Assembly (NCBI GenBank): GCA_022457155.1
Contig: JAJGOT010000099.1
Coordinates: forward strand, 1,030,001 to 1,094,000
From: Cladopsammia gracilis
Lineage: Eukaryota > Cnidaria > Anthozoa > Scleractinia > Dendrophylliidae
Direction of reading: 5' to 3'
DNA length: 64,000 bases
Shown one piece after another: positions 34,561 to 44,307 of this stretch (positions are counted from its first letter, which is position 1; each line of letters begins with the position of its first letter). A model generated the notes under the pieces. The model saw nothing but the letters and a program-made list of their open reading frames with translations, did no database searches and had not been told where the DNA came from. A program made the translations under genes and the position numbers.

Positions 34561-34810
34561 ACGTTACGTAGTACTGTAGTACTGTAGTACTGTAGTACTG
34601 TAGTACTGTAGTACTGTAGTACTGTAGTACTGTAGTACTGTAGTACTCGTAGTACCTGTAGTACTTGTAGTACCTGTAGTACCTGTAGTACCGGTAGCAC
34701 CTGTAGTACCTGTAGTACCGGTAGTACTCGTAGTACCTGTAGTACTGTAGTACCTGTAGTACTGTAGTACTGTAGTACTCGTAGTGCCTGTAGTACTCGT
34801 AGTACCTGTG
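34561..34810. repeat. GTAGTAC array, 8-bp (TAGTACTG) and 9-bp units
   Basis: Continuation of the array after the LINE. The first 90 bp use an 8-bp unit (GTAGTACT) rather than 9 bp, then mixed units. It abuts the Penelope-like fragment. Confidence 0.95.
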
Positions 34811-34898
34811 GATTAGGATGGAGCTTTTAGCGTGGATTATGATGGTTCTTTCGTCGGCGGTGATGTTATCGTAGTTAGAGGCGAAGTCGAGTGCTTTC

Positions 34899-35366
34899 GC
34901 CGACGAAAGAAACATCATAATCCACGCTAAAAGCTCCATCCTAATCCACAAGAACCAACCCTGGCAAAAGAATGGCAACACGGCATTCGACGTCACCATG
35001 GGAAGCTTCGACGGCGCCGAAACATGCGAACTCGTGGGAAACTTCCACCTATCTCAACTCCACCAAAACGACATCAAAACAAAATACCGAAACCACACCG
35101 CATCATTCCGCCACTCTAAACACAGAAACTCAACTGAACTAAACAAGTACATCTGGACTCTCAAAGACAACAACATCGAACACTATATTTCATGGCGCAT
35201 CCTGTCTTCGCATTCACCGTACAACAGCTCAAGCAAAAGATGCAACCTTTGCCTAAAGGAAAAATTTCTAATCATTTGCCGACCGAAACTTTCTACACTT
35301 AACAAACATAATGAACTCGTGTCTTCTTGCCGCCATAGAAACAAAGCCCTTCTACGCAACAGCTGA
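34899..35366 (+). pseudogene. Penelope-like ORF, internally deleted
   Basis: After ETCELVGNFHLSQL the frame jumps to a C-terminal block (KYRNHTASFRHSKHRNSTEL, IWTLKDNNIEHYISWRIL, RCNLCLKEKF, then NELVSSCRHRNKALL and stop). This is the end of the GIY-YIG nuclease region in these elements. The rest of the reverse transcriptase (including its YxDD) and most of GIY-YIG are gone, so no activity is expected. The reading frame itself has no stop. Confidence 0.7.
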
Positions 35367-35454
35367 ACTGTTAAACTTCGCGCCGCATAAATTTATTGTT
35401 TTTATGTAAATTATTTTGTATATAAGAAGCGATGGTAAAGAATATTCTTATTAA

Positions 35455-35497
35455 ATCCCCTGATGAGTGGGCAACCACGAAACAGGCTTGTCGGGAT
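35455..35497 (+). ncRNA. Hammerhead ribozyme, type I, minimal (Penelope-associated)
   Basis: Helix I AUCCC (35455-35459)/GGGAU (35493-35497); core CUGAUGA (35460-35466); helix II GUGG-GCAA-CCAC (35467-35478); GAAA (35479-35482); helix III ACA/UGU with loop GGCU (35482-35491); cleavage expected after C35492 in GUC. All invariant core bases are present. Penelope-like elements are known to carry such ribozymes, and this one lies about 90 bp past the element's stop codon. Function is inferred from fold only. Confidence 0.8.
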
Positions 35498-35876
35498 GAA
35501 AGCGTACTTTATTTGTCTCTTTCCTCCACAAACATATATGGTAATTATATATATAATTATATTATATAAGTCACAACGTTTTGCAGTTGGTACTAGTAGT
35601 CCTATAAATATAAAAGTTACAAAGGTTGTCATGGTAGCTAATGTTTGTCACACTAAGTCTTTTATGGGTCACGCCTAACATGCGATATCAAACGTGCTCG
35701 AAAAGTCCTGCGAGCGAATTTTGGCACGCGCGTGATCAGACCCAAGCGTAATGTTTAAGCAACACATAAAATTAAAATTAAATCGCCGCATAATTAAAGT
35801 TGATGAAACACTTATTGGTGTTGTTTTCTGTCTTTATCGTGGTTTTTTTACACGTACGCTTGGCAATTATGACACC

Positions 35877-36489
35877 TAATGTGGCCATGTTCCAAAATAC
35901 TTTTTCAGTTTTTATCCGTTTGATCTCAAAGTTGGAAGGATGGTAGAACTTTGAATTCCAGATGTTCGTATGGTTTTGGTTTTTCGATTTTAACGGTTTT
36001 TCGCGGGAAAGTGACGTCACGAATATTAGGCCAAAATTCAAATTTTACATTTTAATACATTTAATGGCTGCTGCTGAAAGAGCAAGCTCAAACAAGTTCA
36101 AAACCGAAGAGACAACTAAAAAATCTTGATACAGTCAAGAGATATAATTGTTTGAATTTCAAAATTCCCGCCATTTTGTTACTTAAAATAGCACAAATGC
36201 AAATTTCAACTAATTATATCTCTTGACTGAATCAAGATATTTTGGTCATCTCTTCGGTTTTGGACTTGTGCGAGCTTGCTGTTTCAGCAGCAGCCATTGA
36301 ATATATCAAAATGTGAAATTTAAATTTTGGCCCAATCTTGGTGACGTCACTTTCCCGCCAAAAATACCGATAACTAAAAAAAAAAACCAACAAAACATAG
36401 ACCATGAGAATATCTGTTATTGTGGAAAATTTGAGGCCAACAGGATAAAAACTCACGAAGATAATTTGTAACAAAAAAACATGGCCCAA
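35877..36489. mobile_element. Long foldback, arms about 270 bp
   Basis: The left arm (35877-36146; 'gcgggaaagtgacgtcac', 'ggctgctgctgaaagagc') is inverted at 36215-36489 ('gtgacgtcactttcccgcc', 'tgtttcagcagcagcc'). Arms differ by about 15-20%. It lies in the 35682-36774 block that is missing from the 52.6-kb duplicate, so it probably arrived by insertion. ORFs in the arms are not conserved. Confidence 0.7.
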
Positions 36490-37170
36490 TTTCGATCAAA
36501 AATTTCCTAGCGTGTAAAATTATGCTATTTGAGCATTTTTTAGTCCATCTACCTTACCCTGTATTATGTAACTGAATTAGGAAGGTAAGTTCCTCAGCCT
36601 TCGACTTTCGTGGCGTGTCGCAAAAATGGTTCATTTTGTGCGTAAAAACAGGTGTTGCCCTCATTCTGCCTCGTCGTCCTTACAGTAGAATAACGTGGCT
36701 TTGCGTTTTTTCGAACAAACTGAACATACCTTGTTATTATGAAGAATGAGTCAGATCACAAAATCGTTTAGCATATCAAAATAGCCTCCTTTAATGCGTG
36801 AACATCAAGGACAAAAGGCTCAAGTTGAACTCCAAAAGGGAAGAGCGCGTTCAGTTTTGTCCCTGTCATTTTTGTTCCACCATCCATCCGTTTAATGTTT
36901 AATATTTTCAAAATTTCAAATTAACTGCTTTCTTGGATCATGGTTGAAGGCTGAGTTATTAATAATAGTTACGAGAGTTTTTACGTGTCGCGGCTGCTGC
37001 CAGGAAAAGTCTTCTACGTGAAACTATTGAATGGCTGAAATTCCACGGAAACAACCATGCATATTACTAACCAAAGAGTAAGTAGCATTTATCTTGATAT
37101 CGATGAAATCATCAAGTCTGCAATCTTTTTGTTTCACAAAGGTGAATTATTGGTTTTGTTCGTTGGTTAA

Positions 37171-38189
37171 CCCTTTAATTCCCAAATTTCTTTGGGTTCC
37201 CAAAGCAGTTTTGTGGGGCTAGGCAATCTGTAGAATTTCGTGACTGCATACAAATAGCTCACATAAAAATATACGCTGTTTCAAATCAACGTGGGCTCGA
37301 ATTTTCATTGTGACGTCAGCATTCAGCCGTTGCTCGCTCGATTAGCGATCACACGGACTCGAATCTGATAAGAATTTGGTTTATAAGTGCTTTTTCGAGT
37401 CATTTTTCACTGCAGAAACCCCCAGGCTGGCATCATTAAGCTGGAATGGTGGGCAGAGGCAAACGTCTGAAAGAAACCAGAGGTGAGAGATGATTTTTCC
37501 ATGACTGGAACGCCAAAAGTATCCGTAGCAAAACATGGCGGTCCATGAGTGAAGTTGTCTCTCTGGCCCTTCTGTGGTTGGATTTCGAGACCTACCAAGG
37601 CAATTTGGACGACTTTTGACTTCTAAAAAATGCAATCGGTGCAATATTTTGCCAGTTGGTCTGGGTGGCTCGACACTTATAAAAAATATATCAAACAGAG
37701 GTAGGTAGACTTGCATGCCGCCGGTATGGTTGTATTACCCAGAATTCCTTTCGGTCGTGCATACGGATATTATAAGTTTGCAAGAATAGCTCTGATTGAA
37801 TGGAAATTGCTCGGTCTGTTGAAATATTGATGGGAATTTTTCTAATTGGATGCAGAGGAATAGGTTCGAAGTTAGCTGCAAATGTACACTTTTGGATTTA
37901 GAGTTACTTTTTCATTAAAAGAAATTGATGCAAAGATGTGCGTTTTTTGTTGTTTTCCTGGGAAGTAGAAAACGGGCATTTCTGGATTTGCTGCCGAATG
38001 AACAACCATATGCAGCGGAAATCCAAAGTTGTAGTCAAGTAGTTGGTTGTTAATGCTATGAATTCAAACTTATCGCTTTGCCCTAACAAGGGATCATTAC
38101 TATCATTTGTGTAGATTTGTGAAAGCTGCAGATTTTTAAATCACTACCAGTGATTTTCGTACAAATATGTACGATTGGGACTTAAAGGG
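37171..38189. mobile_element. piggyBac-like non-autonomous element with documented empty site
   Basis: TTAA at 37167-37170 and 38190-38193; ends CCCTTTAATTCCCAA and (complement) CCCTTTAAGTCCCAA. The duplicate at about 53000 reads 'cgttgtTTAAacaaac' with a single TTAA and no element. 1019 bp; no transposase recognised. Confidence 0.85.
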
Positions 38190-38480
38190 TTAAACAAACA
38201 ATTTTTGGCAACATTAGTAGAATTATGAGAAAAGACGATGCTCTACGCAAGATCGGTTCGACCTTTTCAACTCGTAAATACGTGAAGCGTTGATTGAGTT
38301 ATGGTAGAAAGGGACAAATATGCAAATTTTCACTCCTTCCTTCCATCTATCGGCTGTAAACCTTTCTTGGTAATTCCGCTGACCAAAGCATTAGGCTTGC
38401 GCATATATTCTATCCGTTCCAAATGCGACAGGTAATGGTCACCTGGGGAAGGCCTTGAAGGGGGAAGGGGGGAGCGTGGT

Positions 38481-38904
38481 GAGTTTGACGCATAGGGTGG
38501 GGTCGGGGGGTCGGTTAAGCAAAACGCGTTGGAGATGGGAGCGTCCGAAGGTTGTTTCGTATTGAGTTGTAATTTTCGAAAGAAAATCTTTCAAAAGCGA
38601 ATGTTAGATATTGTTTTCAGACTCAGATACCTGTGCTTCTTATTCAGGGTATGGCGCTCATTTGTCACTGAACGAAGAGTAAATTTGTCACGGCGCATTG
38701 GGCGCGACGTTCTACACTTCTCCTTCACAATGGAATTCAAAGAGTTGATTTTAATTTGTTAGTCTTTATTTGATAAAAATTGCTAACAAATACCACAGTC
38801 ATTTTTTCTGTTAAAATAATTTGCAAAGATCTTTTAGCTTCCCCTTTTGATAAATTAGATTGCGAAGCACTACAATGTCGAGAAGGTAGATATGCTCCTA
38901 TGTG
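38481..38904. other. No gene confirmed
   Basis: A 77-codon plus ORF (38529-38762) has no domain or splice context. Left uncalled. Confidence 0.3.
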
Positions 38905-39861
38905 CACTGGTTGAAATTGGTCATACCATGAGACGGGCAGTGGCCCAAATTGTTAAAACCATAAAAAATATAGGGGTTCTGGTCCAAACAGTTCATACCT
39001 TTAAAATAGGGGTACTGGTCCAAATTGTTCATACCATGAGAGGGGCACTGGTCCAAATTGTTCATACCATGAGAGGGGCACTGGTCCAAATTGTTCATAT
39101 CATGGGAGGGGCACTCACCCAATTTGTTCATATCATGAGAGGGGCACTGGTCCAAATTGTTCATACCATGAGAGGGGCGCTGGTCCAAATTGTTCATTCC
39201 ATGAGAGGGGCACTGACCCAATTTGTTCATATCATGAGGGGGCACTGGGCCAAGTTGTTCATATCATGAGAGGGGCACTGGTCCAAATTGTTCATATCAT
39301 GAGAGGGGCACTGGTCCAAATTGTTCATATCACGAGAGGGGCACTGGTCCAAATTGTTCGTATCATGAGAGGGGCACTGGTCCAAATTGTACATATCATG
39401 AGAGGGACACTGACCGAAATTGTTCATATCATGAGAGGGGTGCTGGTTTAAATTGTTCACATCATGAGAGGGGTACTGGTCCAAATTGTTCATATCATGA
39501 GATGGGCACTCACCCAAATTGTTCGTATCATGAGAGGGGCACTGGTCCAAATTGTTCATATCATGAGAGGGGCACTGGTCAAAATTGTTCATATCATGAG
39601 AGGGGTACTGGTCCAAATTGTTCATACCATGAGATGGGCACTGACCCAAATTTATATCATGAGAGGGGCACTGGCCCAAATTGTTCATATCATGAGAGGG
39701 GCAATGGTGCAAATTATTCATACCATGAGAGGCCGGGGGCACTGGTCCAAATTGTTCATATCATGAGAAGGGCACTGGTCCAAATTGTTCATATCATGAG
39801 AGGGGCACTGGTCCAAATTGTTCATTCCATGAGAGGGGCACTGGCTCAATTTGTTCATACT
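38905..39861. repeat. 33-bp minisatellite, about 28 copies
   Basis: Consensus 'catgagaggggcactggtc' + 'caaattgttcatat', strictly 33 bp apart from a few indels. Because 33 is divisible by three, both strands stay open for long stretches (minus reads PSHDMNNLDQC per unit). No start context, signal peptide or flanking exon is seen, so it is treated as non-coding. Confidence 0.95.
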
Positions 39862-39888
39862 GGCCTTGTATGTATAATACGCTATTAC

Positions 39889-40061
39889 CAATAGACCAAT
39901 TTCGATATATTAAAATTCATACTTGGCTCCGAGGCTTTGGGGAATAAAACAAAAGAAATGAATAATTCAACGCTGAACCTCAATGTGATTTCTTTTGTTT
40001 TATTCCCCCAAGCCTCGCGGGAGCCAAGTATGAATTTTAATATATCGAAATTGGTCTATTG
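39889..40061. mobile_element. Near-perfect foldback, about 72-bp arms
   Basis: 'caatagaccaatttcgatat' through 'ggaataaaacaaaagaaat' is inverted at 39988-40061; spacer about 28 bp. Confidence 0.85.
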
Positions 40062-40074
40062 TCAACAAATTTAG

Positions 40075-40190
40075 TTTTTGCAGTAGCACGAATAACACTT
40101 GGTATATTATATTTTTAATTAAAGCATTTATAACATAGCGGGCAAAATTACTGAATGCTCATTGGCTGAGGAAGGGGGCATTTTTTCTTG

Positions 40191-40228
<38 letters not shown>

Positions 40229-40930
40229 GATCCTGACAATCAGGATCCTGACAATCAGGATCAATCTGGGTGAACTTTATTATTTTATTTGACCGTGTTG
40301 CAATGTTTCAATCAAGATGAAACTTCGAGACAATGTTGTTCATATTATAAAGAAACGACTATAAAAGGTTTAAAAAAATCTATCTTGCGGTTTTTGAAAT
40401 ATATAGAAAAGCGCTAAAACTACCATATCAAGGACTCAGTCAAAAAACTATGGTTTCCTATAGAAAATCGAATCTCCAAAACTAAAACGAGAAACGCTTT
40501 CAAACTTTCATAGTTTCATCTCATACTCTAAACACACATTTTGGCGTAAATTTGAGATTGAGAAATTAAACTTTTATAAGCTTAATTGAGGAACTTATTG
40601 ATGTGCTCATACACATGCAAAATCAGAAGTTCGAAATGTTTTTATGATTTACTCAAAATCGGCTTGACAAAAGTTTCTAATTTTTAGATATTTCGTTTGC
40701 CATATGTCGTAGTTTATCGTTTATTGATTTTTCTAGATGCCATCGCAATCGCTCGGAATTTAGACTCAAACGATTTCAATGTTTCTCGTTTATCTCCACA
40801 ATTTTAAATCCCATTTACAAAATTATTACACTCTTATAAACTTCAAACTTTGTACAATATTTTGTGTAAGTTTCACTACTAGTTCAATAAAGGAAAGTTA
40901 GTTAAACGGCCGCTTAAAATGTTCGGTGCG
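40075..40930. other. No gene seen
   Basis: Contains a copy of the 'gggcaaaattactgaatgct' module (about 40140) and a doubled 'gatcctgacaatcag' (40231-40262). Otherwise unrecognised. Confidence 0.4.
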
Positions 40931-41160
40931 GCTGCATGGAAACTGGAGGGAAATACCTTAAGCATGGAAAAAACATGGAGTATCTTTTGAGTAACATTTT
41001 TATTTCAGTAACATATTGGATATACATATTGGATATACATATTGGATATGCCTAAGATTTTTAGTACCTATTCCTGTTAATCTGGGACACATTTCGAAGT
41101 GAACATTATTGCCATGAAAATGAACACCTTGGAAATATCTGCAAGGGCCAACGGACAATG
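40930..41160. repeat. Block duplicated at about 44905-45190
   Basis: Shares 'aagatttttagta', 'ctattcc' and 'gggacacatttcgaagtgaacatt' with the downstream flank of the fibrinogen-like pseudogene. Includes three 18-bp 'catattggatatacatatt' units. Confidence 0.6.
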
Positions 41161-41199
41161 CAAAAGCGTCGGATCCTGATGGATCTAGTCAGCAAATTT

Positions 41200-41568
41200 A
41201 ATATAAATACGAAAACTAATAAAGCAAGGCTGACTGTACAGCTGGGATTATAATATTCTTTTCAATATTTCGTCAGGCACGGCCTGACTTCTTCAGGAAA
41301 TAAAATGACTACAAGAAGAACGTTACAATATAAATCGCCAAGAAACAAAAAGATATAAGATTACAATGGAAAGACGTTACATTAAAAAATATAAGATGAA
41401 ACGTTACAATTAATATATAAGAGAAACAAAAGAATATAAGATAACAAGATAAAACTAACGAAAGAAGATATGTAACATATATAAAAATGCGAAGTTTACA
41501 TTTCTTCACGCTTGTTGATACCTTTGGGTTCAAGGGTTTGACCCCTTTCGATAAGATACGCTTCTCGG
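41200..41568 (-). mobile_element. Penelope-like retroelement 3' end fragment
   Basis: At 41487-41561 the minus strand reads [20 protein letters not shown] then KREEM and stop. This is the terminal motif of the GIY-YIG nuclease of Penelope-like elements (REA..I......P.GiN). It is followed by about 190 bp of UTR and a hammerhead-like core (41258-41297). The 5' side is cut by a (TA)n run. Confidence 0.65.
41258..41297 (-). ncRNA. Hammerhead-like core with palindromic helix III
   Basis: Minus strand: CTGAAGA - A - GTCAGGC/GCCTGAC with CGT loop - GAAA - AUAU palindrome (first A shared with GAAA) - U - GAAA pairing with the upstream TTTC. Core bases are intact (position 7 is variable in hammerheads). 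Helix III can form only between two copies. It lies at the end of a Penelope-like fragment. Confidence 0.5.
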
Positions 41569-41571
41569 ACA

Positions 41572-41651
<80 letters not shown>
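41569..41651. repeat. (TA)n microsatellite
   Basis: About 80 bp of pure TA between the Penelope-like fragment and the tRNA-headed repeat array. Confidence 0.97.
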
Positions 41652-41655
<4 letters not shown>

Positions 41656-42672
41656 ATTAGTGTGGGAAGGGAGATATGGACAACTAATTGCCTCATAATC
41701 TTTGGATCACCAACCTATTCTCGTTCGGAAGGCGATTCACAGCGATTTCTGAAATAAATACATAGACAGTTAAAGTGAGAACAGAAATTTTCACAACAAA
41801 GATTATGAGTGAAAAAGTGCCTCAGCCGGGAGTTGAACCCGGGTCTCCTGATGACCGGACAGATGCCTTACCACTAGGCCACTGAGACAACCACACTTAC
41901 ACAAACACAAACAACACATTTGTGGCTTCATAGTGGAAAGCTCTTAGGAGACATTTTTACACAAATTCTGCAATTAGGATCGCGTCACTTTACCCAGTCG
42001 TTCAGCGATTCACAGTCCACTCCCCTTGGAAATTAATTTACAAATTAGTGTGGGAAGGGAGATATGGACAACTAATTGCCTCATAATCTTTGGATCACCA
42101 ACCTATTCTCGTTCGGAAGGCGATTCACAGCGATTTCTGAAATAAATACATAGACAGTTAAAGTGTCTCAGTGGACTAGTGGTAAGGCATCTGTCCGGTC
42201 ATCAGGAGACCAGGGTTCAACTCCCGGCTGAGGCACTTTTTCACTCATAATCTTTGTTGTGAAAATTTCTGTTCTCACTTTAACTATCTATGTATTTATT
42301 TCAGAAATCGCTGTGAATCGCCTTCCGAACGAGAATAGGTTGGTGATCCAAAGATTATGAGGCAATTAGTTGTCCATATCTCTCTTCCCACACTAATTTG
42401 TAAATTAATTTCCAAGGGGAGTGGACTGTGAATCGCTGAACGACTGGGTAAAGTGACGCGATCCTAATTGCAGAATTTGTGTAAAAATGTCTCCTAAGAG
42501 CTTTCCACTATGAAGCCACAAATGTGTTGTTTGTGTTTGTGTAAGTGTCGTTGCCTCAGTGGCCTAGTGGTAAGGCATCTGTCCGGTCATCAGGAGACCC
42601 GGGTTCAACTCCCGGCTGAGGCACTTTTTCACTCATAATCTTTGTTGTGAAAATTTCTGTTCTCACTCTAAC

Positions 42673-42677
<5 letters not shown>
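41652..42677. repeat. tRNA-headed SINE-like repeat, tandem and inverted array
   Basis: A unit of about 390 bp is present on the minus strand from 41652 to 42164 and then on the plus strand from 42165 to 42677, so the whole forms a large palindrome bounded by TA runs. tRNA-like heads lie at 41818-41888 (minus), 42165-42235 and 42553-42623 (plus). Each has 7-bp acceptor complementarity, an A-box-like TGGCCTAGTGG, a perfect B box GGTTCAACTCC, and a TTTTT Pol III terminator. The body contains 'gcgattcacagcgatttc' and 'gtggactgtgaatcgctgaa'. Confidence 0.8.
42553..42623 (+). tRNA. tRNA-like sequence (best copy); probably SINE head
   Basis: Cloverleaf: acceptor GCCTCAG/CTGAGGC, D-stem GCCT/AGGC, T-stem CCGGG/CCCGG with TTCAACT loop, followed by ACTTTTTC. 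The anticodon stem has a T-T mismatch, and position 33 of the loop CCGGTCA is C rather than the near-universal T. It is therefore unlikely to be a working tRNA. Pol III transcription remains plausible. Confidence 0.4.
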
Positions 42678-42724
<47 letters not shown>

Positions 42725-42742
42725 TATATATATATATATACA
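42678..42742. repeat. (TA)n microsatellite
   Basis: TA run with one 'tgtc' interruption, closing the tRNA-headed array. Confidence 0.95.
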
Positions 42743-42868
42743 CTATATATATTATACATTAATATTACATTAATATTACATTATTTCATTATATTACAAT
42801 ATTGCATTATTATAAACATATATATTTTTAAAAAAAATATTTTTAAAAAATAGGAATATATATATATA

Positions 42869-43964
42869 GCTATTGTGTTCGCATCACAAATGTGGTGACA
42901 GACGGTAGATACCTTTTCACAGTGACTACAATACCCTTTGCCAAGTGTTCATTACAGCAGGCGTCCGTTAATCTGCACCATTGTTCACGGAAAACATTAT
43001 TGAATAATTTTACAGATTAAATTATTCAATGCCTGAATATAAACAAATGAGCCGCAGACAATTTATTGACTAGAGCCTATGCTTTTTTTGAGGCATTGCG
43101 GATAGCAACGATCTTCGTTGGAGACTACGAGCAAAAAAGTAGTGGAAAATAGACGTCCTTGGATACAAATATCACAACAGTTTAAAAAGCATAGTACAAA
43201 GATGATATATTTGTTCTCTTTTTCAGCACCTATTGAGAGTAGGTGTCAATAAGTAACTTAATCATTTCGTCGACGGACTCCATAGTTTCGGTAATCCACA
43301 ACAAACGTCTTAAGTGCACGCTTATTTTTGGGGTCGTTCACGAGCTTTACCGTTATTTTACAAATCCTTTGATTGCAATTAAAAAAGGGGGAATCGATGT
43401 TGGCAAATTTAGCGGCCTTTTATGTAAAAAATATTTCCTCTGTTCGACGAACTTGCCGCTAAATTGGTGGCTTTTGATTTATATATTTTTTAAATTCATT
43501 ATATCAAGGCGGCAGTACAACAACCTGAATGTTATGTACAAATCCTTTAATCTTGTGGTTAAAAAGAAACATGAAAAATCGTCAATAAAGCGGTAAAGGC
43601 TACAATAAGCCCCCAATATGTTTTGAAAAAGAGAACAAATATATCATCTTTGTACTATGCTGTTTAAACTGTTGTGATATTTGTATCCAAGGACGTCTAT
43701 TTTCCACTACTTTTTTGCTTCACAGTCTCCAACGAAGATCGTTGCTATCCGCAATGCCTCAAAAGAAGCAAAGGCTCGAGTTAATAAATTGTCTGCGGCT
43801 CATTTATTTATATTCATGCATTGAATAATTTAATCTGTAAAATTATTCAATAATGTTTTCCGTGAACAATGGTGCAGATTAACGGACGCCAGCTGTAATG
43901 AACACTTGGCAAAGGGTATTGTAGTTACTGTGAAAAGGTATCTACCGCCTGTCATCACAATAGC
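42869..43964. mobile_element. Large foldback, about 350-bp arms
   Basis: The left arm (42869-43225) is inverted at 43624-43964; about 400-bp spacer with no recognisable gene. Ends GCTATTGTG...CGGTAGATACC. The left arm has a 17-bp 'ttcgcatcacaaatgtg' insertion relative to the right. TA-rich sequence flanks both sides. A short relative with similar ends lies at 52347-52482. Confidence 0.85.
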
Positions 43965-44031
43965 TATATATATATTTCTGTTTTTTAAAAATGTCATTTT
44001 TTTGCAAACGGGTGTATATATATATAAATAA

Positions 44032-44034
<3 letters not shown>

Positions 44035-44082
<48 letters not shown>
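44035..44082. repeat. (TA)n microsatellite
   Basis: About 48 bp of TA between the large foldback and the palindrome at 44144. Confidence 0.95.
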
Positions 44083-44085
<3 letters not shown>

Positions 44086-44143
44086 TGAATTGAAGACTTC
44101 ATCAGCTATAAAAGTGCTCAATAGATAAACTAGAGCGATATGT

Positions 44144-44233
44144 AGATTTGTAGAGATGGATTACTTGGTCGAAGACATTTATTCACTGCAGCAGTGAATA
44201 AATGTCTTCGACCAAGTAATCCATCTCTACAAA

Positions 44234-44236
<3 letters not shown>
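44144..44236. repeat. Perfect palindrome, 46-bp arms, 1-nt centre
   Basis: Left arm 44144-44189 and right arm 44191-44236 are exact complements around A44190. A (TA)n run follows immediately. No loop means the DNA could extrude as a cruciform. Confidence 0.95.

Positions 44237-44301
<65 letters not shown>
44237..44301. repeat. (TA)n microsatellite
   Basis: 65 bp of TA directly attached to the perfect palindrome. Confidence 0.95.

Positions 44302-44307
<6 letters not shown>

Larger units (their letters stand above)
34809..35500 (+). mobile_element. Penelope-like retroelement fragment with inverted 5' end and hammerhead 3' end
   Basis: Plus-strand coding (34899-35364) plus an inverted copy of its 5' part (34809-34860, complementary to 34899-34951). 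The minus-strand arm encodes LDFASNYDNITADERTIIIH and AKSSILIH. The plus arm encodes ADERNIIIHAKSSILIHKNQ and then FDVTMGSFDGAETCELVG, the characteristic reverse-transcriptase block of Penelope-like elements. The 3' end carries a hammerhead ribozyme. Confidence 0.75.
35620..38480. repeat. Segmental duplication, copy 1 (partner 52547-53285)
   Basis: Three blocks match the partner in order: 35620-35681, 36775-37166 and 38190-38480 ('ttgtcatggtagctaatgtt', 'gcgtgaacatcaaggacaaa', 'aattatgagaaaagacgatg'). The two intervening blocks (35682-36774, 37171-38189) are absent from the partner, so they are insertions here or deletions there. Confidence 0.85.

Noticed and set aside
35778..36489. ORFs in the 36-kb foldback arms
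   Set aside because: The two arms encode different frames with no shared protein, so they are incidental.
38905..39861. CRISPR-like array
   Set aside because: Units are contiguous 33-bp repeats with no unique spacers; the genome is eukaryotic.
42553..42623. Functional tRNA gene
   Set aside because: The anticodon stem has a mismatch and the loop lacks T33; the multi-copy repeat context favours a SINE head.
44097..44110. CTGATGA on the minus strand near the palindrome
   Set aside because: No helix II or GAAA follows within a workable distance.
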